A stretch of 64,000 nucleotides of DNA, taken from positions 186,001 to 250,000 of the forward strand of contig JACKDW010000010.1 of NCBI GenBank assembly GCA_020633295.1. The letters are read 5' to 3'. Below are positions 7,373-14,174 of the stretch, piece after piece. This stretch comes from Myxococcales bacterium. Its GTDB lineage: Bacteria; Myxococcota_A; Polyangia; Nannocystales; Nannocystaceae. The first letter of the stretch is position 1. Each line of letters starts with the position of its first letter. A model generated the notes under the pieces. It had not been told where the DNA came from. It did not search any database and worked only from the letters and a program-made list of their open reading frames with translations. The translations under genes were made by a program, and so were the position numbers.

Positions 7373-9607
7373 TCAGGGGACCGGGGTGGGCTCGAAGCCG
7401 ACGCCCGGCTCAGGCCACTGGAAGCTGGTCCCGCACTCGACCGGCGGGTCGAACAGCGGCGAGTCGAGCGGGTGCGGGTTCGGCCAGAAGCCGCCGAAGC
7501 CGAGCATGAGGTTGTCGCGCGCCTTGAGGTAGTCGGGCTTGGGGAACGGCTCGTAGCTCATGGCGATCGACATGGGCCCGCGCCCCTCGGCGTTCTGGTC
7601 GATGAAGTCGTCGAAGGAGATCGCCTCGCTCGCCGGGAGGCCGCCCTGCGTGTAGTAGGTGTCGAGCGAGTCGGGGTCGTAGATGTTGCGCGGCAGCAGC
7701 GAGAAGATCGCGCCGGCCGAGCCGAGCATGTCGAGCATCGCGTCGTAGTCGTACTCGAAGTGGACCTTCGCCTTGAGCGTGCCCGGGTTGGACTCGAAGA
7801 AGTCCGTGCAGAACATCTGCACGCTCGGGAGCTCGAGCGGGAAGGCGGTGGGCGGGAGCTCGAGCGCGTCGAACTCGCTGCCGAGCAGCTCGCCGGAGAC
7901 GCCGTCGTAGTAGAAGGTCGTGAGCTTGTTGAACATCCGCGGGACGATCCACATCTGCCAGCGGCCGTCCTCGACGCAGTCGGGGTAGCTGTTGAAGTCG
8001 TTGCCCGGGTACCACTCGTAGCAGACGCTGGGGCGGTAGGGCAGCCCCGTGATGGTGCCGTCGATGACGACCTTGTTGGCGTTGCGATCGAACTCGACGT
8101 TGATCGTGCCGCCGCCGTCGCACATCTCGGGGGTCTGGAACTGGTACTCGCGGAACAGCGAGCCGGGCAGCGCGAGCTCGATGGGCAGCGCGCCGGCGCG
8201 GTTCTCGGGCACGACCTGGATGTCGTCGGAGATCGGCAGCCCGCTCGGGACGCTGGCGGGGATCGTGTGGAGCAGATCGAGGCTGTTCGGGTCGGTCAGC
8301 GCCGACATGAACTCCATCATGTCGTCGACGCGCTGCGCTTCGAAGGAGGGGTCCTCGAGCAGCGGGCTGAGGTGGCGGAGCACGGCGTCCTGGTTGGGGA
8401 CGACGGTCGACTGCAGCGCGGGGTGGATCTGCGACGAGTCCCAGCTGGTCAGCGAGGCGACCGGGTCGAGGTAGTGACGCACGAAGTCCTCGAGCTCGGC
8501 GAACTGCCCCGCGTGGCCGTAGGGCGCGGTGAGCTCGATGTTGCGCAGCGGCGCGGAGCGGAAGCGGTAGAAGTCGCCGGGGTCGTCGGTCTTGTTGTAG
8601 CGACCCCAGTCGTCGGTGAGCGTCGCGCCGTTGTTCTTGCCGGGGCCGAACTGCGGCAGCGCGGTGTTGTGGAACTGCTCGTCGGTGAAGGAGCTCCCCG
8701 AGTGGCAGCTCGAGCACCCGCCGTCCGTGAGGAAGTTCTTGGCGCCGCGCAGCGCCGCCGCGCTCATCGCCATGTCGTCGCCGCGCAGCATCTCGTCCCA
8801 GGGCGTGTCGTTGGCGACGAAGCCGGCGATCTCGAAGGCCGCGATCGCGTTCGCCGCGTGCGCGAAGCTCATGTCCTCAAAGCTGGTGCCAGGGTAGGCG
8901 GCCTCGAACATCGCCACGTACTCGGGGAGCTGCCCGAGGCGACCCATGAGCGCCGCCCAGATCGCGGTGAAGTCCGAGTCCTGCACCATCGCGAGGTCGT
9001 TCTCGCCGATGGCGCCGCGCATCTCGGCGCGGGAGGTCACGGGGAACATCGCCTGCGCCGCCACGGCGCCGAACTCGAACACGTCGACCATCTCCTGCGT
9101 CAGGTGCTCGCGCGCGGGCGAGTCCATCTTGCCGTCGTGGAGCCGAACGCGCCCGTCCCAGAACATGGTGTCGAGATCGTGCAGGTTGAACAGCGGCGGG
9201 GCGTTGCGCGGGATAAAGATGTCGCGCGGGTGCGTACGGCTCTGGCCGAGGCCGGTGCCGCCGACGCCGATGGAGAGGTTGAGGTCGTCGTCGGTCGCGA
9301 GCGCCGGGTGGTGACACGTCATGCACGACATGTCTCGGTTGCCGCTCAGCTCCTTGTCGAACGCGAGCGCCTGGCCGAGCTCGACGAGCTCGGCGCGGAT
9401 CTCCGGCGCGTCGGGCATGGCCGTCATCCCCTGCTGCGCCGCGAGCCCGCGCACCTGCTTGGCGAGGCCGATCTGCATACGCGCGGCCTGCTCGTCGTCG
9501 TCGCCCGCGGTCTCCGTCTCGACTGGGTCCGCGTCTCCGCAACCCACGACGGCGAACAGCGAGCAGAGCGCGAGGACACTCTTGAACTTGCTTTCAACGA
9601 TCGGCAT
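7373..9607 (-). CDS. Di-haem cytochrome c peroxidase/MauG-like lipoprotein with extra C-terminal domain, copy B
   Basis: This 744-residue paralogue of 3054-5294 has a lipoprotein signal ending VVGC, haem sites CMTCH and CSSCH, and the same LTAPYGHAGQF segment. The unusual C-terminal domain of about 270 residues is present too, so the domain was fused before duplication. The four Cys of the C-terminal domain seen in copy A are kept, and copy B has one more (MFCTDF). The middle around the second haem is nearly identical between copies, including NTALPQFGPGKNNGAT; the N-terminal linker after the lipid Cys and parts of the C-terminal domain differ more. The ATG is supported by GGAGG 7 bases upstream. 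Export and haem attachment imply function outside the cytoplasmic membrane. Confidence 0.85.
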   Translation of the reverse strand: MPIVESKFKSVLALCSLFAVVGCGDADPVETETAGDDDEQAARMQIGLAKQVRGLAAQQGMTAMPDAPEIRAELVELGQALAFDKELSGNRDMSCMTCHHPALATDDDLNLSIGVGGTGLGQSRTHPRDIFIPRNAPPLFNLHDLDTMFWDGRVRLHDGKMDSPAREHLTQEMVDVFEFGAVAAQAMFPVTSRAEMRGAIGENDLAMVQDSDFTAIWAALMGRLGQLPEYVAMFEAAYPGTSFEDMSFAHAANAIAAFEIAGFVANDTPWDEMLRGDDMAMSAAALRGAKNFLTDGGCSSCHSGSSFTDEQFHNTALPQFGPGKNNGATLTDDWGRYNKTDDPGDFYRFRSAPLRNIELTAPYGHAGQFAELEDFVRHYLDPVASLTSWDSSQIHPALQSTVVPNQDAVLRHLSPLLEDPSFEAQRVDDMMEFMSALTDPNSLDLLHTIPASVPSGLPISDDIQVVPENRAGALPIELALPGSLFREYQFQTPEMCDGGGTINVEFDRNANKVVIDGTITGLPYRPSVCYEWYPGNDFNSYPDCVEDGRWQMWIVPRMFNKLTTFYYDGVSGELLGSEFDALELPPTAFPLELPSVQMFCTDFFESNPGTLKAKVHFEYDYDAMLDMLGSAGAIFSLLPRNIYDPDSLDTYYTQGGLPASEAISFDDFIDQNAEGRGPMSIAMSYEPFPKPDYLKARDNLMLGFGGFWPNPHPLDSPLFDPPVECGTSFQWPEPGVGFEPTPVP

Positions 9608-9614
9608 TAGTCTC

Positions 9615-9658
9615 CCTCCAATCACCACCGCGTATAGTGGGACATGGATCCCGTGTAG
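9615..9658 (-). promoter_or_regulatory. Conserved leader/promoter of peroxidase copy B
   Basis: Counterpart of 5302-5345. It shares the ATTGGAGG ribosome site, GCGGTGGTG and a CACTATA element read on the minus strand. The two copies differ at about seven of 44 positions with no gaps. The -10 assignment is a suggestion from sequence only. Confidence 0.55.
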
Positions 9659-10449
9659 TCGTCTATAGCGTCGCTGCACTAGATGCGTCGATTGTCTAGT
9701 TCTGCGACGCCTGAGCGCCTGTGGGCCGCGCCCCGCCCCGTGCACACACGCGCCGCGGGGCGGGAATCAGCGATTATATGGCGTGGCATTATGGGCGTCG
9801 ATACGACGATCGACGATCTCGCTGGCACATTCTCCTACCCGCGGCGCGCTGCGTGTACGTCCATAGTCGTCGCGCGGCGAATGCTCGCTCCCGGGCGTGT
9901 CGCGGATCGCCACACGAGTCCAGCGCGGGGCCCGAACGCCTCGGCTCACGCGCGAGCGCTCGTCCCGCGTAGATCGAGAAGTACGCGCAAAGCAGACCGC
10001 GCGCCTCGACTCGTTGTGCGCCGACGAGCGCGCGTGGGGTCTGCTTCGTTACCTCGAGCCCGCGAGCGGTCGTCACGTACGAATAGCGACCACACGCGGC
10101 CGCGCCCGGTTGGGAGCCGCGTCGGTCTCGCGCCCGTCGTGGACGCGCGTCGTCGCCACCAAGAGCTCCAGCGTGCGCTCGCGTGACGCGAGCGCGTCGT
10201 GCTCGATCCGCTCTCGACGCGCGCGACTCTCGTAGCGAGCGTGAACGGGGTCGGCGCGCGCGTGTACCTGCACCACGGCGCGCATCGCCTGCACGCGTCC
10301 AGCGAGCGGCTGGATAGACGCAGACACGCGAGCTTCGGACGTGAGCGGCCCTTCATATAGTTGTTGCCTACCTCCAGGGTCTGCTCGACGATGGGGCGTG
10401 CCCGAACCAGCCAGGCGTCGACGAGCCGCGGGGCACGCGGACCCTCGCT

Positions 10450-10514
10450 CATCCATGACGAGCATCCATGACGAGCATCCATGACGAGCGTCCATGACGA
10501 GCATCCATGACGAG
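10450..10514. repeat. 13-base tandem repeat (CATCCATGACGAG) x5
   Basis: Five contiguous 13-base units. Units 1, 2, 3 and 5 are identical and unit 4 has one change (CGTCC for CATCC). The last unit provides the ATG that would begin the leucine-rich-repeat fragment, so the array may have disrupted that gene's 5' end. Confidence 0.9.
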
Positions 10515-10833
10515 CTCGGCGAGCCGAGCGTCAGCGGCTGGCGGCGGCTGCTCGAGGCGATGGAGGCTGACGCGGCTCGACCTCAGCTGCACGACTCACA
10601 CGACGCTGCGCGGGCTCCAGGCGCTCGCGGAGAGCTCGTGCTTGGGGCGCCTGACCGAGCTCTCGTACTGGTGTCCGCGACGCTCCCTCGACGCGGCCGC
10701 GGAGCTGCTGCGCTCGACCCGGCTCGCCGCGCTCGACGTCACGGTGCGCGGCTACGGGGGCGGCGGCGGGCAAGCGCTCGTGCGCAGTAGCGAGCTTCGA
10801 CGCGCCGCTCGCCGTCGACCGCGTCCGATCTGA
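10494..10833 (+). pseudogene. Remnant of a leucine-rich-repeat protein
   Basis: From about 10550 one frame reads LTRLDLS..., LRGLQALAESSCLGRLTELSY and AAELLRSTRLAALDV, a clear leucine-rich-repeat periodicity like the LRR proteins that are abundant in myxobacteria (often with an N-terminal TIGR02996-type domain). Just upstream, the neighbouring frame from 10494 reads SVSGWRRLLEAMEADAAR, which looks like natural protein but then loses the pattern, suggesting a frameshift near 10555-10570. The repeats stop abruptly and the 5' end lies in a tandem repeat. Only two or three repeats remain, too few for a solenoid. I therefore call it a degraded fragment. Confidence 0.5.
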
Positions 10834-10855
10834 GCGCGGACCGTCGTCGCCACGA

Positions 10856-11668
10856 TCAGCGAACCCATCGCACGTCGGAGGGCGTCAGCTGACCCATCTC
10901 GCCCCGCGCGTAGGCGGCCTGCGCGGCGGTCAGGCGCTCACCCTTGAACATGCACAGCGGGCCCACGAAGAAGGGCATCGACGGCAGCGACTCGCTCCAC
11001 GCGACCAGCATCGCGAGCGAGCGGCCCGCGATCCGGTGTGTCCACCCCGGGGTGAGCGAGCGGGCGACCTCCGGCTCAGACGCGCGCCCGTCGATCGTCC
11101 CGACGCCGCGGAGGACGATGACGAAGGCCTCCACGGCGTCCGGGATCGCGAGCTCGAGCGCGCCGTGGACATCGACGTGCAGCATCGTGATCCCGGCGTA
11201 GGACGGGATCGGCGAGGAGAGCCCGCCGAACTCGCCCACCAGGACGCGCGCCGTCGCGCCGGGGAGCTCGCGCGTGGGCAGCTCATCGGGCGCGAGGTGA
11301 AACGACCTCGGCGCCATGGCCTCGCGCCGCTCTGGCAGCTTGACGAAGATCTGCAGCCCCTCGCAGGCGACGCCCGGGCGCTCCGGGATCTCCTCGTGGA
11401 GGACGCCCGAACCGGCGAGCGTCCAGTGCAGCGAGCCCGGGACGATGCGCGATCGATCCCCGCGGCTGTCGCGGTTGGTGAAGCTCCCCTCGGACCAGGG
11501 CAGCATCCACGTGACCGCCGAGAAGCCGGCGTGGGGGTGCGGGGGGAAGGTCGGCTCCGACATGCGGAACCAGTCGATGTTCAGGACATGTCCCATGGGC
11601 AGCGCGTCAGGGCGCAGGCTGGCCGCGGTGAACCCGGGTGATCGTCGTCGGCGTACGAGCGTGTGCAT
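10856..11668 (-). CDS. Pirin family protein
   Basis: This 270-residue bicupin has the pirin signature MSEPTFPPHPHAGF (metal-binding His pair), GSLHWTLAGSGVLHEE and GLQIFVKLP in the N-terminal cupin, and a less conserved C-terminal cupin. Characterised pirins bind Fe and either act as transcription co-regulators or show quercetinase activity; the sequence does not decide which. The ATG has GGAAGAG upstream. It is divergent from a LysR-type regulator at 11921 across 252 bases containing a 15-base tandem repeat, so the LysR protein is its likely regulator. Length and domain order are normal. Confidence 0.9.
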   Translation of the reverse strand: MHTLVRRRRSPGFTAASLRPDALPMGHVLNIDWFRMSEPTFPPHPHAGFSAVTWMLPWSEGSFTNRDSRGDRSRIVPGSLHWTLAGSGVLHEEIPERPGVACEGLQIFVKLPERREAMAPRSFHLAPDELPTRELPGATARVLVGEFGGLSSPIPSYAGITMLHVDVHGALELAIPDAVEAFVIVLRGVGTIDGRASEPEVARSLTPGWTHRIAGRSLAMLVAWSESLPSMPFFVGPLCMFKGERLTAAQAAYARGEMGQLTPSDVRWVR

Positions 11669-11700
11669 CTATCTCTTCCGGGCTCTCTCTTCAGGGCGGG

Positions 11701-11775
11701 CTCTCTCTACCGGGGCTCTCTCTACCGGGGCTCGCTCTACCGGGGCTCGCTCTACCGGGGCTCTCTCTACCGGGT
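11701..11775. repeat. 15-base tandem repeat (CTCTCTCTACCGGGG) x5
   Basis: Five 15-base units; units 3 and 4 read CTCGCTCTACCGGGG and the last ends in T. Degenerate half-units flank it on both sides. It begins 33 bases upstream of the pirin start, inside the divergent pirin/LysR control region. One strand is nearly pure pyrimidine in each unit, which could affect promoter DNA structure. Confidence 0.9.
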
Positions 11776-11883
11776 CTCTCTTCCGGAGGCGCGCCGAAGG
11801 AGCTGGCGCTTGTTGCCCGATCGGGCAGGTCCCCGCGCGCGCGGGAGTGCGCGGCGCAAATTCACGATAGGTCTGTATGGTTT

Positions 11884-11920
11884 GGTTGACAACCAGGCGC
11901 CTCGTTGACAGACCGTCAAC
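11884..11920. promoter_or_regulatory. Palindromes abutting the LysR start (operator candidate)
   Basis: Two perfect inverted repeats: GGTTG-A-CAACC at 11884-11894 and GTTGAC-N5-GTCAAC at 11904-11920, the second touching the ATG at 11921. Both share the half-site GTTGAC. LysR-type proteins usually bind paired palindromes in divergent intergenic regions and repress their own gene, which fits this position. There is no Shine-Dalgarno between operator and ATG, so the LysR mRNA may have little or no leader. Confidence 0.6.
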
Positions 11921-12823
11921 ATGGATGGACAGATCGACCCGCTCGCGCTGCTGGCGTTCGCGGAGGTGGCGAGCGCGGGCAGCTTCGCGGCGGCGGCCCG
12001 CGCGAGCGGTCGCTCGCGGCAGGCGATCCATCGCCAGGTCGGCGCGCTCGAGGGCCAGCTCGGCGTGCGACTGTTCGAGCGCTCCACCCGGCGCCTCCGT
12101 CTCACGGACATAGGGCAGCGGCTGCTCGTTCACGCCGACCGCGCGCGACGGGAGCTCGCCGCCGCGACCGAGGAGATGAGGTCGGCCCGCGATCGGCCCG
12201 GCGGCACGCTCCGCGTGACCGCGCCCGAACTCCTGGGGGAGGAGTTCGTCTCCCTGGTGATCGCGGCCTTCCTCGAGCGCTACCCGGACGTGCGCGTCGA
12301 GGCGCTGTTCACGACCGAGTCAGTGGACCTGATCGCGCGCCGCTTCGACCTGGGTGTTCGCGCCGGCCCCCTGGCTGACAGCAGCCTGATCGCGCGACCG
12401 CTGGGCCACGCGGCGCTCGTGTGCTGCGCCGCGCGCGAGTACCTCGAGGCCGCGCCGCCGCTGCGGGCCCCCGCAGATCTCGCCGCGCACGCGACGTTGA
12501 GCTACGGGCGCGACACGCCCAGCGTGGAGGTCGCGTGGTCCTTGGGTCAGGAGACCGTGCGACATGAGCCGCGGCTTTCCTCCACGAGCGCGCGCGCCGT
12601 GTGCGACGCGGCGGCGCGCGGCCTGGGCGTGGCGAGGCTGCCGTACCTCGCGTGCGCGCAGCGAATCGAGGCGGGCGCGCTGGTCGAGGTGCTGACGCCG
12701 TGGCGTGACGCCGCGCCCGTGCACGCGGTGTACGCGAGCCGCTCGGCGACCAACCCGACGCTCTACGCGTTCCTCGAGGTGCTCCAGGACGCGGCCGAGC
12801 GCTCCAACTGGCTGAGCCCGTGA
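11921..12823 (+). CDS. LysR-type transcriptional regulator (divergent to pirin)
   Basis: The protein has 300 residues. The N-terminal winged helix-turn-helix spans about 6-65 (LLAFAEVASAGSFAAAARASGRSRQAIHRQVGALE, with RLFERSTRRLRLT after it). An effector-binding domain follows from about 92 (GTLRVTAPELLGEEFV) with the usual LysR_substrate layout of two Rossmann-like halves. The length is typical. The subclass resembles regulators of small divergent oxidoreductase or pirin genes (CrgA-like). The start is the ATG directly after a GTTGAC palindrome. It presumably controls the divergent pirin gene and itself; the inducer is unknown. Confidence 0.92.
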   Translation: MDGQIDPLALLAFAEVASAGSFAAAARASGRSRQAIHRQVGALEGQLGVRLFERSTRRLRLTDIGQRLLVHADRARRELAAATEEMRSARDRPGGTLRVTAPELLGEEFVSLVIAAFLERYPDVRVEALFTTESVDLIARRFDLGVRAGPLADSSLIARPLGHAALVCCAAREYLEAAPPLRAPADLAAHATLSYGRDTPSVEVAWSLGQETVRHEPRLSSTSARAVCDAAARGLGVARLPYLACAQRIEAGALVEVLTPWRDAAPVHAVYASRSATNPTLYAFLEVLQDAAERSNWLSP

Positions 12824-12910
12824 GACCGCGACGCGGGCGCGGGCCGGAGCTGCGCCAGGAGAATTCCGCCGCGTCGGGGATTCGTCCGCGAGCTCCGGCG
12901 CTCACCATCG

Positions 12911-12960
12911 CCAGCGCGCCGCGCCAGCGCGCCGCGCCAGCGCGCCGCGCCAGCGCGCGG
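12911..12960. repeat. 13-base tandem repeat (CCAGCGCGCCGCG)
   Basis: Three identical 13-base units (12911-12949) and a partial fourth lie between the LysR stop and the small lipoprotein gene. No coding role is seen. Confidence 0.8.
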
Positions 12961-12993
12961 GGTAGGCACCGTACATGCAACGCCCTCGAGATC

Positions 12994-13365
12994 GTGCACA
13001 GCGACAAGCCTCCGCGCCGCCCTCTGCTCCTCGCGCTCGCCTGCGCGCTCCCTGGCTGCGCGACGCCGGTCGAGCAGGGCTGCGGCGAGCAGCTCGAGGG
13101 GATGAGCGTGGCCGCGGCCCAGGAGCTCCTCGAGCCGACGTGGACCAACTTCACGAGCGAGTACTTCTCGTGCCGGCCCTACGTCATCTTCTGGGGCGAC
13201 GAGCTCGAGATCGAGGGGACGCTCTATGGCGCCTGGCCAGGCTGCTACTGCGAGTGGGACGAGGAGCGCGACGCGGTCCGCGGCTGCGAGCTGGCGAGCA
13301 CATCGGAGGAGGGGACCGCCATCTACGACGCCCGCTTCTCGCTGATGATGTTCTGCGAGGAGTGA
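12994..13365 (+). CDS. Small Cys-containing lipoprotein, unknown function
   Basis: About 123 residues from a GTG start give a short basic N-region (HSDKPPRRP), a hydrophobic stretch and a lipobox ending LPGC, so it is probably lipidated. The mature part has Cys residues spaced as if for disulfides (GCGEQ, FSCRPY, GCYCEW, RGCEL, MFCEE). It is acidic, with aromatic residues around TSEYFSCRPYVIFWGDELEIEGTLYG. I recognise no family. Upstream in-frame starts exist but would remove the signal peptide from the N-terminus. The neighbouring LysR gene is on the same strand 170 bases upstream; there is no evident functional link. Confidence 0.6.
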   Translation: MHSDKPPRRPLLLALACALPGCATPVEQGCGEQLEGMSVAAAQELLEPTWTNFTSEYFSCRPYVIFWGDELEIEGTLYGAWPGCYCEWDEERDAVRGCELASTSEEGTAIYDARFSLMMFCEE

Positions 13366-14174
13366 GCTCCACGCGCTGCCCCGAGCGCGGGGCCTCGCAC
13401 GCCCTCCCGCGTGCTCGCTCGCCCGCGAAGGAGCCTGAGCCCGCGGTCAGCAGTGACGAGAACGGCGAGCTGTCATGACATGACCGATGGACCAGGTTGT
13501 GGGGGCGGCGCACGCCCGAGACGAGCTCGGCACGCCGCGCGCGTCGACGACGTCGCTCGGTTTAAACGCCACAAGAGACATGTATGGAAGGCGGCGCGCG
13601 CACCCCACGGTGGAGACGCGGAGATCTCTCTCGCGTGGTCACGGCGCGGGCGCGCGACGCTTGACCACGAGCGCGACCCGTCCCCGCGGGGTCGCCAGCG
13701 CCGCCTCGCGCGGCTCCCACGAGCGCGACCCTCACGGGCGTCGGGTGATCGGCGTTTCGCAACATCTGCGTCGTAATATGGTTTAAGAGACATGTTTTTA
13801 TGGGCGGCGACGGACGCCGTGCGCACGCGGTTTTTTTCCCGTTGCGCGGAAGCGTCTCCCCCAGAGTGGGTACTCGCCGGCGCGCGGTGAGGGATTGAGC
13901 AAGATCCGCATCGCCAGTAGCCTGGGGAGGCGAGCTCGCGGCGCGACGCGAGCTCGCCCCATGTTGTGGAGACTCGTAGAGGGCCTCATGTCGCTGCAGC
14001 GCGCGTCGATCGACGCGGACGACCCGAGTCGCGTGATGTCGCGACCGGCGACGCTCACTCACCGCGAGGCCCCACGGTTCGTTGCCCAGGAGAGCGCATG
14101 GCTCAGCGACTAGCCCGAAGCGAGAGAACGCGGGTCGTGCGAGCGAGCGTCACGGCGCGCGAGGAGCGGTCCGC
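13366..14174. other. Non-coding region with AT-rich elements
   Basis: No open frame in these 809 bases has coding-like composition. Two AT-rich islands stand out: GTTTAAAC followed by AGAGACATGTATGG (13560-13587), and AATATGGTTTAAGAGACATG (13775-13794). The two share GGTTTAA and GAGACATGT, the first copy carrying an 8-base insertion between them. The DNA before the roadblock gene (about 13900-14160) is GC-rich and may carry its promoter, but I cannot place one. Confidence 0.55.
13775..13798. repeat. AT-rich 24-base intergenic element, copy 2
   Basis: Aligns without gaps with 39875-39898 (18 of 24 identical) and 5461-5484. The shared core on the plus strand is ATG, a variable pair, TTAARAGACA then GTTTT. 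No gene starts close by on either strand. Confidence 0.45.

Larger units (their letters stand above)
9608..10855. other. Long region without an intact gene
   Basis: These 1.25 kb hold the copy-B promoter/leader, then GC-rich DNA with patchy resemblance to the gap upstream of copy A up to about 9890, where the duplication appears to end. From there to 10449 I see nothing convincing. The open frames on both strands have the Arg/Ala/Ser-rich composition expected of chance frames in GC-rich DNA. A five-unit tandem repeat (10450-10514) and a decayed leucine-rich-repeat gene (about 10494-10833) finish the stretch. Confidence 0.6.

Noticed and set aside
1599..9890. Duplication driven by an insertion sequence
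   Set aside because: No transposase, terminal inverted repeats or target-site duplication was found at the junctions; unequal recombination is simpler.
9683..10482. Several overlapping frames of 80-180 codons upstream of the LRR remnant
   Set aside because: All are Arg/Ser/Ala-rich, overlap each other on both strands and show no domain or ribosome site.
2921..11775. Tandem arrays at 2921, 10450 and 11701 as CRISPR repeats
   Set aside because: Units are contiguous with no spacers, and no cas gene is present.
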